The notes beneath the pieces are model-generated. The model made no database searches, was not told the origin of the DNA, and saw only the letters and a list, made by a program, of their open reading frames with translations. From Bacteroides sp. (GTDB taxonomy: Bacteria > Bacteroidota > Bacteroidia > Bacteroidales > Bacteroidaceae), in contig JALCME010000001.1 in assembly GCA_022648295.1 (NCBI GenBank), forward strand, positions 372,001 to 436,000: a stretch of 64,000 nt of DNA, in the 5' to 3' direction. Position numbers and translations under genes: made by a program. Of this stretch, positions 8,303 through 17,368 are shown piece by piece. The stretch's first letter is position 1, and each line of letters starts with the position of its first letter.

Positions 8303-9988
8303 CTAATACCCTTCATTTTGTTTCAAATTTTTATTTACATTCAAGTCACTTTGAGGTATAGGAAAATAGCGATTATGAGTAGTCCACATACGCTTTTCAA
8401 ATTGATAATACATGTTTTCATTAACAGGAGAAGCCGAAGATCCTGAACCACGATAATTCCGTTCATTGGAATTATCAGAGAGCTTAACCCCTGTAAAAGT
8501 ACAATTTAACTCTTTTTCGGCAATTCCCCAACGAAGTACATCAAAGTAACGAAGCCCCTCAAAAGCAAGTTCAACCCTCCTCTCTTGTCGAACCGCTTCA
8601 CGCAATAATTCAGGTGAATTAACCTCCTCTTTTTTTATCTTTGGTAGATTAACGCGAGAACGAATATCATTAATTGTCAAATCAAGAATTCCTTGATCCA
8701 CAGAGTTTGGTTCAGACTCATTCAAAGCTTCCAGATAACTTAATAAAACCTCAGCATAACGCATAAGCGGAGTATAAGTTGGAGTTGATCCCAGATTATT
8801 TGTAATTGAAGGATCACATCCTTTTTTAGGGCAATACCCATTAAATAATGGGTATTTATTGTAATAATCGGAAGTACCCGCCCCTTTAAAACAATCGTAA
8901 AGAATGCCATTATAAACAGTACCGGAATAACTGCCTACCGGAGGTAAAAAAATAGATGCATATAAACGCAAATCTCTGTTTGCATATGGATCAGCATCAT
9001 TATAGACTTGGGAATCTTTTATGCTTTTACCATCAGAACAGAAATAAGACTGAATCAATTCGTTGTAAGGAGCAAACTGATGCCACCCCCCAATGGCCTC
9101 CGGATATAAATACTGATAACGAGAGGTTGTATATTTATCCTTAATTCCCATAATGCAAAAAATCATTTCAGAGCTATATTCGCCTCCAATCTGAAACAAT
9201 TTTTCATAGCTATCATTACCAAACTGACGATCCAGCTCATAGACACCTGAGTCTATTACATCACGTAACACCAGAACAGCATCAGACCATTTATCTTGGG
9301 CTAAATAGACACGTCCCAACAACACCTCAGCTGCTCCTTTAGTAAAACGTCCATATTCATCAGAAGAAAGCTTCAAAGGCAGTAATGTTATGGCATCTTT
9401 CAAGTCTTTTTCAATTTGAACATATACATCAGATTGCAAAGTTTGGAAAATAGAATTGGCTTCTTCTACACTTAAAGTTTTCAATGGCATAGGTATGTTT
9501 CCAAAGTAAAACGCTAAATTAAATAAAAAATAGGCACGTAAACATTTTACTTCTGCCACCCATACTTCTTTTTTAGATTCATCCATCGGACATGAATTAA
9601 TTTTATCTAAAAAAGTATTATACTTTGCTATTTGGATATAAGCATTGCTCCAGAACCACTGAATATTGCCATTAGTAGCAAGGGTATTTGAACTAGCCAT
9701 TAACGTCGTATAGCCTTCCTTCTCAGTTCCATTTCCGCCTGCAAAATCAAGATAGAGCAACCCTTGAGGAGTAGCAAAATCATCATGTGACCATCCTGTT
9801 TGAAACCGATAACAACCTGTTAAAGCCAAAAGAGCATCACTTTCCCCTGTCCAGAAACTGTTATCAGAGATAGAAGAAGTAGGTTCCTTGTTTAATAAAT
9901 CCGAACAGCTTGTTAACACACTATTAAGAAGCCAAGTCAATACAAATAAATAGAACATTGACTTATTTATAAGATATATTTTTTTCAT
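8303..9988 (-). CDS. SusD/RagB-type glycan-binding lipoprotein
   Basis: A 561-residue surface lipoprotein with a lipobox ending at Cys27 (LTSCSD) after a hydrophobic signal. The SusD fold is recognisable from the N-terminal segment with SISDNSFWT, the TPR-like region with VKCLRAYFLFNLAFYFGNIP near residue 150, and the C-terminal RQERRVELAFEGLRYFDVLRW motif near 475. SusD proteins lie on top of their SusC partner and capture oligosaccharides before import. It follows SusC by 18 bases in the same operon. Ligand is inferred to be fucose-containing because the first gene of the operon is a GH29 fucosidase. Confidence 0.96.
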   Translation of the reverse strand: MKKIYLINKSMFYLFVLTWLLNSVLTSCSDLLNKEPTSSISDNSFWTGESDALLALTGCYRFQTGWSHDDFATPQGLLYLDFAGGNGTEKEGYTTLMASSNTLATNGNIQWFWSNAYIQIAKYNTFLDKINSCPMDESKKEVWVAEVKCLRAYFLFNLAFYFGNIPMPLKTLSVEEANSIFQTLQSDVYVQIEKDLKDAITLLPLKLSSDEYGRFTKGAAEVLLGRVYLAQDKWSDAVLVLRDVIDSGVYELDRQFGNDSYEKLFQIGGEYSSEMIFCIMGIKDKYTTSRYQYLYPEAIGGWHQFAPYNELIQSYFCSDGKSIKDSQVYNDADPYANRDLRLYASIFLPPVGSYSGTVYNGILYDCFKGAGTSDYYNKYPLFNGYCPKKGCDPSITNNLGSTPTYTPLMRYAEVLLSYLEALNESEPNSVDQGILDLTINDIRSRVNLPKIKKEEVNSPELLREAVRQERRVELAFEGLRYFDVLRWGIAEKELNCTFTGVKLSDNSNERNYRGSGSSASPVNENMYYQFEKRMWTTHNRYFPIPQSDLNVNKNLKQNEGY

Positions 9989-10006
9989 ATTATTAGCAGT
10001 TAATAA

Positions 10007-13000
10007 TTAAAACTTTAGATTGATGCCAAACGAATAAATACTATTTATAGGATAATATGATGGAGAATCCCCCGTACCTATTTCATTCTCAGGATCCCAT
10101 CCTTTATAAAAGCCATTAAAAGAGTACAAATTTTGTCCACTTAAGAATACACGCATATTAACAAGTCCAAATCTGCGAATCCATTGTAAGGGTAGCGTGT
10201 ACCCTATTTGGACGTTTTTTATACGTAAAAAACTAGCATCACGCACCCAATAATCAGACGTCTGCAAATTCGCATTATTCATATTTAGAGTTTCCAAACG
10301 AGGATATTTAGCCCATTTGTTTGGATTTTCTTCAGTCCAACAATTTTCGGCTTGCCATTTCTGTATTTGTCCTCCATTATAAAAAGCATACGCCATATAT
10401 GATCCGATCAATCGATCATATCCTCCTAATCCTTGCAAAAGCGCTGAGAAATCAAAGTTTTTGTAAGAGGCTGAAAGATTCAATCCGTAATAGAACTTAG
10501 GAGTAGCACTTCCCAATACTCTACGGTCATAATTAGCATCTACTTTTCCATCTGGCACTCCATCTGGCCCACTAATATCTTTATACTTAACATAACCGGG
10601 TTTTATGTTATCTTTTCCTACGAGCTGTTCAGGTGCAGCATCAATTTCAGCTTGGTCCACAAACAGTCCATCAGTCTCATATCCATAAATAATACCAAGA
10701 GGTTCTCCCACAATACGATTATTATTTATTTCTTCTTTAGCCCCACTACCTAATTTTTCTACAGCATTTTTTACATAAGTAAAATTAGGAGATATATCGA
10801 AAGTAAATGCATGCCCTAATCTGCCATGATAAGAAAATTCTATTTCAAACCCTTTATTTGAAACTGCACCAACATTAGACTGACCGACTCCACGCCCCAT
10901 AATAGAAGCTACTTCAACAGACGCTAATATATCTGAAGTATATTTATAGAAATAATCAAAAGTTCCAGTAAGTGATGAATTAAACACACTGAAATCCAAT
11001 CCGAGATCTGTAATAGATGTTTTTTCCCATGTAACTTTAGGATTATTATAAGTAGCAATGTATGCGCCAGATTGCAAGGTAGCCGGATTTCCCAAAGGAT
11101 AATCTTCTCCTAACGAATAAGTTTGTTGATAGGGATATGTACCGATATTCTGATTGCCCAAGACCCCATAAGAAGCACGAATTTTCAAATTATCAAAAGC
11201 TGTTGATATCGCTGCTTTTTTCCAAAACTTTTCTTCAGAGATTCTCCACCCAGCAGAAACTGAAGGAAAAATGCCCCAACGATGTTTCGGCGCAAATCGA
11301 GAAGAACCATCATATCGCAAATTCATTTCTACCAAATATCGGTCCTTAAATGAATAATTGATACGACCAAAATAAGAAAGTAGAGCATATTCCGATAAAT
11401 CACTACTATTCGCGGCAGTAGATTGATCTCCAGAGCTTAATTCATATAAATAATTATTAGGAAAAGTGTTACGATAACCATACAAACTCCTATCATTTGA
11501 TTGTTCGATAGAAGTTCCTAATAAGACTTTAAAATAATGATCTTTCACACGTTTTTCGTAATTAGATAAGGCTTCTACTGTTGTATAAGTATTATTAGCA
11601 CTCCACATATTCAAACTTGCAGGTCCCACGGTTTTATTTTCATCAAAATAAGTATTCGCTTGATAAGATTTATCAAATTTCGTCCAATAGGTAACTCCAA
11701 CTTTACCAATAAAAGCTAAACCTTCAAAAGGTGTATTCCATTTCAATTGGGAAGATGCACTTATGTTCCTATTAATATTGTGTACAAACGATTGACTCGC
11801 CAACCAAGCTTCTGGACTATAATTATCCTGATATCCAAAACTTCCATCTGTTTTCTTGCCAGCATAAATGGGAGCTTCTCTTACAGCATATCCAATCATT
11901 CCCTCAATGCTCTGAGGTTCACCATTAGGTGCATCGTATTTATTATTATACGCATTCATATTAAAATCCAAGACTAAACCTTTACATAGCTCACTCTTCA
12001 AAGTAAATAAAGCGGTCATACGCTCATTTGCTGTCTTTGCAGTCATCCCTTCCTGGTTCCGATACCCTACAGATAAATTATAGCTAATTTTAGCGTTACC
12101 CCCTCGAATACTAACATTATGCTGATGCTGAAAGCCTGAACCACTTTCTAATAGCCATTTCAAATGATTTACATTCGGATAACTATCAAGATCAGACCCT
12201 TCCTTAAACTTTTGTATATCTTCTGAAGTATATGCATCCTGTTTTCCCATATTAGACATAGCCATATTATAATATTCTGCATATTGCCATGAAGGTAGGA
12301 AATCAGGTAACTCGGTTGGGCATTGCCATCCACAAGAACCACTATATGTAATAGTCGTTTTACCCTGCACACCCTTCTTTGTTTCAATCAAAATTACCCC
12401 ATTTGCAGCTCTATTGCCATAAATAGACGCGGAAGCAGCATCTTTAAGAAACGAAAGACTTTGAATATCACCTGGATCTATGTCATCAATATTACCAGAT
12501 AATCCATCTATCAATATTAGTGGATCAGTTCCTGCACTTGAGAAAGTTCCTGTACCACGGATCTTTACAGTTGCACTGGCTCCGGGTTTACCCGAATTTT
12601 GTAGCACACTAAGCCCCGGAGCCAGTCCAGCAATAGCTTGCGCCGTACTCATAACCGGCTTATCCTTCAATTCATTAGCATTTACAGATGATACGGATCC
12701 TGTTAAATTGACTTTCTTTTGAACACCATAACCAACAACGACAACTTCTTCCAAGCTCTTAGTATCTTCTTTCAGCACAATTGAAATGTTTTCGTGCCCA
12801 GTAACGTCTATTTCCTGTGAAACATATCCCACATAACTAATTGAAAGAATATTCCCTTTTGCTACGGATAAAGAAAAATGTCCATCAACATCACTTACTG
12901 TTCCGCTGGAGGTCCCTTTAATTAGAATACTCACTCCAATTAAAGGTTGTCCAGATGAATCTGCAATTTTACCATTCACAAACAGCTTTACTTGTGCCCA

Positions 13001-13072
13001 AACAATGCTGCTTAAAGAGAAAACAAGTAAAAGGACAATCACCCTTTTGCTTTCAAAAATCTGATTTTTCAT
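10007..13072 (-). CDS. SusC/RagA-type TonB-dependent outer-membrane transporter
   Basis: A 1021-residue transporter, a usual length for SusC. In order: signal peptide (about 1-26, SIVWAQ), a carboxypeptidase-regulatory-like beta domain (about 30-110), the TonB box region around VVVVGYG, plug domain (about 115-235, with KIRGTGTF and LILIDG), then a 22-strand barrel ending in the aromatic-terminated strand FGINLKF. It imports oligosaccharides across the outer membrane using TonB-ExbBD energy. Its partner is the SusD gene 18 bases downstream. The N-terminal extension is the short SusC form and no anti-sigma STN domain is seen, so control by an ECF sigma/anti-sigma pair is not expected. Confidence 0.97.
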   Translation of the reverse strand: MKNQIFESKRVIVLLLVFSLSSIVWAQVKLFVNGKIADSSGQPLIGVSILIKGTSSGTVSDVDGHFSLSVAKGNILSISYVGYVSQEIDVTGHENISIVLKEDTKSLEEVVVVGYGVQKKVNLTGSVSSVNANELKDKPVMSTAQAIAGLAPGLSVLQNSGKPGASATVKIRGTGTFSSAGTDPLILIDGLSGNIDDIDPGDIQSLSFLKDAASASIYGNRAANGVILIETKKGVQGKTTITYSGSCGWQCPTELPDFLPSWQYAEYYNMAMSNMGKQDAYTSEDIQKFKEGSDLDSYPNVNHLKWLLESGSGFQHQHNVSIRGGNAKISYNLSVGYRNQEGMTAKTANERMTALFTLKSELCKGLVLDFNMNAYNNKYDAPNGEPQSIEGMIGYAVREAPIYAGKKTDGSFGYQDNYSPEAWLASQSFVHNINRNISASSQLKWNTPFEGLAFIGKVGVTYWTKFDKSYQANTYFDENKTVGPASLNMWSANNTYTTVEALSNYEKRVKDHYFKVLLGTSIEQSNDRSLYGYRNTFPNNYLYELSSGDQSTAANSSDLSEYALLSYFGRINYSFKDRYLVEMNLRYDGSSRFAPKHRWGIFPSVSAGWRISEEKFWKKAAISTAFDNLKIRASYGVLGNQNIGTYPYQQTYSLGEDYPLGNPATLQSGAYIATYNNPKVTWEKTSITDLGLDFSVFNSSLTGTFDYFYKYTSDILASVEVASIMGRGVGQSNVGAVSNKGFEIEFSYHGRLGHAFTFDISPNFTYVKNAVEKLGSGAKEEINNNRIVGEPLGIIYGYETDGLFVDQAEIDAAPEQLVGKDNIKPGYVKYKDISGPDGVPDGKVDANYDRRVLGSATPKFYYGLNLSASYKNFDFSALLQGLGGYDRLIGSYMAYAFYNGGQIQKWQAENCWTEENPNKWAKYPRLETLNMNNANLQTSDYWVRDASFLRIKNVQIGYTLPLQWIRRFGLVNMRVFLSGQNLYSFNGFYKGWDPENEIGTGDSPSYYPINSIYSFGINLKF

Positions 13073-13121
13073 ACTAAAAAGATTTCAAATTGGTTATTAT
13101 AAGGTAATAATAGAGAAGAGG

Positions 13122-13143
13122 CCTTTCTAATCTTTTAGAAAGG
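13122..13143 (-). other. Hairpin between fucosidase and SusC genes
   Basis: CCTTTCTAA and TTAGAAAGG form a perfect 9-base stem with a 4-base loop in the 99-base spacer. It lies downstream of the fucosidase stop and upstream of the SusC start, with no T-tract on the minus strand. It may be a processing or stability element or partial attenuator that sets different levels of enzyme and transporter. Confidence 0.4.
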
Positions 13144-13171
13144 ATAAATAATTTTTCATTCTTATTTCGAT

Positions 13172-14815
13172 TTATTTTTTTACTCTAATAACAGGTGCAA
13201 TATTGTTCACTTTTTTAGGCAATTTAATTAAAAGCCCATTTTTCGTTCGAGAGAAAGGCACTTTACCATAGCCCAATAGATCTACTTTTGTTATTCTCTG
13301 TTTAAAAAAAGAACTATCTAACGCTAATGATTTAACAAGAACTTTCCCATCTTTAGGCCATGCCATAGCTGTTACATACAAAAACTTTGAAGTTTGAGTA
13401 AAACGTATTTCATTGGACGAAACTTTTTCATAAGCACCCTCGTTGAAACCTTGAGCATGAATAGGAATTTTAGAATTAGCAACTGGTCCTTCGCCAAAAA
13501 TCATCCATGGACGTGTATTTATTATAGACTCTTTATTAACATTCATCCAACGCCCAAACTCCTCCAATATAACTTCTTCTTTTTCATCAAAAGTACCATC
13601 AGCCCGGAGAGGAACACTTAGTAGTAAATTCCCATTTTTACTTACAATATCAACCAAAAGTCTGACAACCGTAGCAGCTGACTTATAACCATTATTCTTA
13701 TAAATAGAAGCATTATAGTGCCACCCACCTATGCAAGAGCATGACTGCCAAGGATCGCTCATGATGCTATCTGGAGCTCCTCGTTCTACATCCCATACCA
13801 ACGCTTTGCGTTGATTATTATCCAATATTTTTCCAAACATCACTCCATTCAGTTTGCCATGATGGGTAGCTATATTGTGGTTATAAAAATGTGCTGCAAT
13901 TTTTAAGCCAGCATCGCTGAAAGGATAAAAAGGAACTACCGTGACATCAAAATAAATTAAATCGGGATTATAACGATTGATAGCATCTAAAGTACGGTTA
14001 TAAAACTTAGTGCAATATTCTTGTGAAGGTAAACAAACCCCATTACTCCACCCCCATTGTCTATGAATCGCGCCATCATCCCAACTATCTTCACTTAACG
14101 GATGATTCTGTGCATATAAATCCTGAGGATCATATCCTTCCCACCATTTGCCTTTTCCATCAACTTTTGTCATTCTTCCATCATAAGGTATTCCTACTTT
14201 CGGTCCCTTCTTATCATACCGTTGAGCCGTTTCATAAAAAAGCCACGCATGATCAGCATGGAAACTGATCCCGAAAGGCAAATGATATTTACGTGCTGCT
14301 TTCGCCCATCCCGCTAAAATATCTCTTTTAGGACCCATATTTACGGAATTCCATGGTTGATATTTACTATCCCAGAGGTCCATATTATCGTGATGATTCC
14401 CCAATGCAACAAAATATTGGGCACCTATCTTCTTGTAAAAAGCCACCAATTTATCGGGATCCCATTTCTCCGCTTTAAATAAAGGTATGATATCTTTAAA
14501 TCCTACTTCAGAAGGATGACCATAGTGTGCTACATGATATTTATATTCCTTAGACCCTTCTATGTACATGGACCGTGCCATCCAGTCACCGGTACCTTCC
14601 ACACATTGTGGCCCCCAATGTGCCCAAATACCAAATTTAGCATTTCTAAACCATTCAGGAGCTTTATAGTTTTCTAGAGACTCCCAAGTCGGTTTAAAAT
14701 CACCTTTCATCATTTTTTCATTTTCTTCGGAGATAGGAACAGAGTATACTTGAGCCTCTACCTTCGCAAAAAAGAACAATATTAAAGTCCAAATAAATAA
14801 GCGATTTACGTTCAT
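13172..14815 (-). CDS. Secreted alpha-L-fucosidase, GH29
   Basis: A 547-residue enzyme with a signal peptide (ATG at 14815, cleavage near VEAQ). GH29 enzymes release alpha-linked L-fucose with retention of configuration. Family marks seen are FGIWAHWGP near residue 65, NHHDNMDLWDS near 135, GPKRDILAGW, and the likely nucleophile Asp290 in PDLIYFDVT. The C-terminal about 90 residues form a beta-sandwich. Two in-frame upstream ATGs (14881, 14839) would bury the signal peptide behind a non-signal leader and are rejected. It is the first gene of an operon with SusC, SusD and mutarotase, and diverges from the AraC regulator. It probably acts in the periplasm or at the surface, freeing fucose for the FucP-like permease. 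Confidence 0.92.
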   Translation of the reverse strand: MNVNRLFIWTLILFFFAKVEAQVYSVPISEENEKMMKGDFKPTWESLENYKAPEWFRNAKFGIWAHWGPQCVEGTGDWMARSMYIEGSKEYKYHVAHYGHPSEVGFKDIIPLFKAEKWDPDKLVAFYKKIGAQYFVALGNHHDNMDLWDSKYQPWNSVNMGPKRDILAGWAKAARKYHLPFGISFHADHAWLFYETAQRYDKKGPKVGIPYDGRMTKVDGKGKWWEGYDPQDLYAQNHPLSEDSWDDGAIHRQWGWSNGVCLPSQEYCTKFYNRTLDAINRYNPDLIYFDVTVVPFYPFSDAGLKIAAHFYNHNIATHHGKLNGVMFGKILDNNQRKALVWDVERGAPDSIMSDPWQSCSCIGGWHYNASIYKNNGYKSAATVVRLLVDIVSKNGNLLLSVPLRADGTFDEKEEVILEEFGRWMNVNKESIINTRPWMIFGEGPVANSKIPIHAQGFNEGAYEKVSSNEIRFTQTSKFLYVTAMAWPKDGKVLVKSLALDSSFFKQRITKVDLLGYGKVPFSRTKNGLLIKLPKKVNNIAPVIRVKK

Positions 14816-15008
14816 AGCATACGATTTATAGATTGTCATTTTAAACAATGCTAAAGTAGAGAGATTGAAAAACAATAGCAATGTCTAATAACGAGGTTAA
14901 ATAAGACTTTATCGATATATCTTCCAAAAAGTCCATTCTAAGGCGTTTAAGTCACTAAAAAGAAAAACAATATCGACTCCAAAATACAATAAGCTCATTT
15001 TTATATAA

Positions 15009-15016
15009 TACATTTG
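15009..15016 (+). promoter_or_regulatory. Candidate -7 box of the AraC-family gene
   Basis: TACATTTG fits TAnnTTTG and ends 33 bases before the ATG at 15050. It covers the alternative TTG start at 15014, which argues that translation begins at 15050. The -33 position is not clear. Confidence 0.45.
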
Positions 15017-15049
15017 TCTAACTTTAACTCCTTAAATAACTCTGAAACT

Positions 15050-15910
15050 ATGATACCATCAGTTGACCAACTACATTTGTTAGTACTAAATGTGGGACTT
15101 GCCATACATAATGCCGATTGGAATTGGAAAGAAATAAATAGCCCATTTGCCAGACTCTATTATATAAAAGAAGGGTCAGCACAAATTATACTACCAACAG
15201 GAATACAAAATTTGAGTCCTAATCATCTGTATTTTATTCCCCCTTTTACCACTCACAGCTATTCATGTAATTCTCACTTTGAACACTATTATCTACATAT
15301 TTATGAAGATCACCAGTCAGAAACGAGTATATTAGAAGAATTTGATTTCCCAATAGAAGCTCCAGCCGGCAGGCTCGAATTAGAATTAATGAAAAGAATG
15401 TGTGCAATTAACCCTACGATGTATTTAAAGCAATCGGATCCAACTACATATGATAATAATCCGACCCTAATTCAGAATATTGCGATTAACAAACAACGTA
15501 TGTATTGTGATAAAGTAGAATCAAGAGGAATTATATATCAGCTACTATCCCGTTTTTTAAAAGATGCACACCCTAAAGTTGCAACAAATGATAATCGAAT
15601 TCAAAAAGTACTATCATATATAAGAAAGAACATATACATCCCTATTAATATAGATGATCTTTCAGCACTTATATGTCTTTCAAAAGATCACTTTATCCGA
15701 CTATTTAAAAGGGAAGTAGGATGTACGCCTGTGCAATATATTAACCAAAAGAAAATAGAGAAAGCCCAATTGATGATCGTTACAAAAAATATGCCTATAA
15801 AAAACATAGCTTATTCATTAGGCTATGAAGACCTGTCATATTTTAATAAGCTGTATAAAAAACACACGGGATTAACTCCGATGGAATATAAAGCCTCAAT
15901 TAAGAAATAA
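15050..15910 (+). CDS. AraC-family transcriptional regulator
   Basis: A 286-residue regulator with an N-terminal cupin-type sugar-binding domain (about 1-110, with LYYIKEG, LSPNHLYFIPPFTTHSY) and a C-terminal double helix-turn-helix (about 190-286, with LICLSKDHFIRLFKREVGCTP and NIAYSLGYEDLSYFNKLYKKHTG). Such proteins activate catabolic genes on binding a sugar. It diverges from the fucosidase-SusC-SusD-mutarotase operon with a 234-base spacer and is the likely activator of that operon. The locus thus has two regulators, LacI for the intracellular pathway and AraC for acquisition. That division is inferred from gene order only. Confidence 0.92.
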   Translation: MIPSVDQLHLLVLNVGLAIHNADWNWKEINSPFARLYYIKEGSAQIILPTGIQNLSPNHLYFIPPFTTHSYSCNSHFEHYYLHIYEDHQSETSILEEFDFPIEAPAGRLELELMKRMCAINPTMYLKQSDPTTYDNNPTLIQNIAINKQRMYCDKVESRGIIYQLLSRFLKDAHPKVATNDNRIQKVLSYIRKNIYIPINIDDLSALICLSKDHFIRLFKREVGCTPVQYINQKKIEKAQLMIVTKNMPIKNIAYSLGYEDLSYFNKLYKKHTGLTPMEYKASIKK

Positions 15911-15943
15911 GAGAAGCATGTACCCATATAAAAGACAGGAATA

Positions 15944-16159
15944 TTACAATAACCTATGGTAGAGTAATGGAAAACTGAACAAAGGATATCTTGGACTAAC
16001 ACTCTTTAAAAAACCAATTAGCAAAAATAGCAAGTTCTCATTCATGCCAATATACAGTATTGCCATAAGAACAAGGGCTCCTACAGCACCAATGTTTCTG
16101 TAGAAATCGACATCCCTAAGTTTTCCTTTTATCCAAACTCCAATAATAGATTTCAGCAT
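15944..16159 (-). CDS. Doubtful small membrane protein, possibly an FtsL-like remnant
   Basis: An ATG-started 71-codon frame. Residues 2-46 carry a LKSIIG start, a DFYRN segment and a hydrophobic span (ALVLMAILYIG) that together resemble, from memory, the short juxtamembrane and transmembrane part of Bacteroides FtsL-like division proteins. After that the expected coiled coil is missing and a second hydrophobic run with a Pro/Phe/Tyr-rich tail follows. If the resemblance is real this is a truncated copy. It could equally be a chance frame in AT-rich DNA. It has no operon partner. Confidence 0.25.
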   Translation of the reverse strand: MLKSIIGVWIKGKLRDVDFYRNIGAVGALVLMAILYIGMNENLLFLLIGFLKSVSPRYPLFSFPLLYHRLL

Positions 16160-16522
16160 ACTTATTTCAAAAAGTGATCATTAATACTAATAAATATCAG
16201 ATACATTTTATTCATAATGAGGTAAAATATCGCATAAGTTATAAAGGCATAAAACATACTCATCATTGACTATTTCAAAGGAATCAGTCTTGATTTATTT
16301 ACTTTATTATGTGGTAAATATACTATATTTATATTAATTAAAACATTGCCAAGCAAACTTTTGGATAAAGAGGCATCTTCTTACGCCATTTATATATCCT
16401 ATGTTTATTCCAAATGTTACCATAAGTTTTTTTGCAAGAGTTACGGTAGCCTTTTATCATAAGCATACTGTATCTATTATTACCATACCTGCTTTTCTTA
16501 TATTTTATATTAGCTCAAATTA

Positions 16523-16610
16523 GTTACCCACAGCTGTGGAAAAGGTTCTTCACTATTGTAGAGCATCTTCTTCATGGCTGTGAAGAAATCGTTCCACAGC
16601 TGTGAGTAAC
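16523..16610. repeat. Nested inverted repeat (88 bases)
   Basis: Outer arms 16523-16541 and 16592-16610 match in 18 of 19 positions and each contains the palindrome CACAGCTGTG. Inner arms 16546-16553 and 16580-16587 (TTCTTCAC / GTGAAGAA) continue the stem after a short mismatch, leaving a 26-base loop. The structure codes for nothing visible and resembles a REP/MITE-like dispersed element. Confidence 0.6.
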
Positions 16611-16817
16611 GACTAAAAGACAGGGAACAAACGGAAGAAAAATAAGACATTAACAGAGAAAGAAACATCATAAAACAGACCAGAGACCTATACTTTCGAA
16701 TAAAAAGACGTAAAAATGAAAGAGCATTGAGACAACATAAAATCTATATTTATCAATACATATACAACTCATTATTAATACAATACGCATTATATATATA
16801 TATATTATTTTATTAAA

Positions 16818-16839
16818 GTGCAAGCAAATTTGCTTGCAC
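16818..16839. repeat. Perfect 22-base palindrome downstream of the Fur-family gene
   Basis: GTGCAAGCAAATTTGCTTGC followed by AC reads the same on both strands. It is followed by GCTTGC and a T-run, so on the + strand it could also act as a terminator. Its TGCAA...TTGCA arms recur at the ATPase promoter (19567-19581), suggesting either a terminator or a regulator site. Confidence 0.5.
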
Positions 16840-16948
16840 GCTTGCTTTTTTTACTGCCACCACTCTGCTATGCTTTGATTATCAGAATGATACAACCAAA
16901 AGTGCAAGCGTGCAGGTAGAGTGTGTAAAAACTCTGGGTAGAGAGTAG

Positions 16949-17368
16949 CTATTCTTTTCCGGCACAATCCGCACAAATGCCCTTCAATACGAAGTTGACA
17001 CTTTGTAGTGTAAATCCAGCAGGTAGATCAACAGAAGGAACATGCGTATGCTCGAAACAAAAGGTTTTGTGGCATTTCTCACAATAAAAATGCATGTGAA
17101 GGTCTTCTACCGCACAAGTACATTCATTGGAGCAAACGGCATATTTCACAGATCCCGTACCATCGTCTATACTGTGAACAAGGCGATGAGCCAGAAACAA
17201 GGTTATCGTTCTGAAAATAGTGGATTTGTCTACCGTATCAAGCCGATTCTCCAGATCGAGCAAAGAAACGGCCTGCTGAAATTCCATCATCGTCTTTAAT
17301 ATAAGCAGACGCATGGCGGTAGGCTTGATATTCCTCCTCTTTAGTTTTTCCAAACATTCGTCCATCAT
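16949..17368 (-). CDS. Fur-family metal-responsive repressor
   Basis: A 139-residue protein of normal Fur length. Residues 5-80 form the winged helix (NIKPTAMRLLILKTM, KSTIFRTITLFLAHRLVHSI) and residues 85-139 the dimerisation/metal domain with HMHFYCEKCHKTFC and a C-terminal CADC pair for structural zinc. The ATG at 17368 overlaps the ATPase stop (TAATG), so translation is coupled; a second ATG follows at once at 17365. Longer in-frame upstream starts would lie inside the ATPase gene and are rejected. Partnership with a metal-efflux ATPase suggests sensing of zinc, cadmium or iron. A Fur-family protein controlling efflux rather than uptake is less usual, and the metal is not predictable here. 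Confidence 0.9.
   Translation of the reverse strand: MMDECLEKLKRRNIKPTAMRLLILKTMMEFQQAVSLLDLENRLDTVDKSTIFRTITLFLAHRLVHSIDDGTGSVKYAVCSNECTCAVEDLHMHFYCEKCHKTFCFEHTHVPSVDLPAGFTLQSVNFVLKGICADCAGKE

Larger units (their letters stand above)
15911..16948. other. AT-rich intergenic kilobase with inverted repeats
   Basis: Apart from a doubtful 71-codon frame (15944-16159) no credible gene is seen. It holds a nested inverted repeat (16523-16610), a run of alternating TA (16791-16808), a 22-base perfect palindrome (16818-16839) and a longer-range repeat of the palindrome's arm (16835-16845 with 16904-16914). Confidence 0.7.

Noticed and set aside
15014..15049. Upstream TTG start for the AraC-family gene
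   Set aside because: The TTG lies within a consensus -7 box (15009-15016), so transcription would start after it; ATG at 15050 is used.
16791..16808. Alternating TA run as a microsatellite or origin element
   Set aside because: Short and in generally AT-rich DNA; no iterons or DnaA boxes seen nearby.
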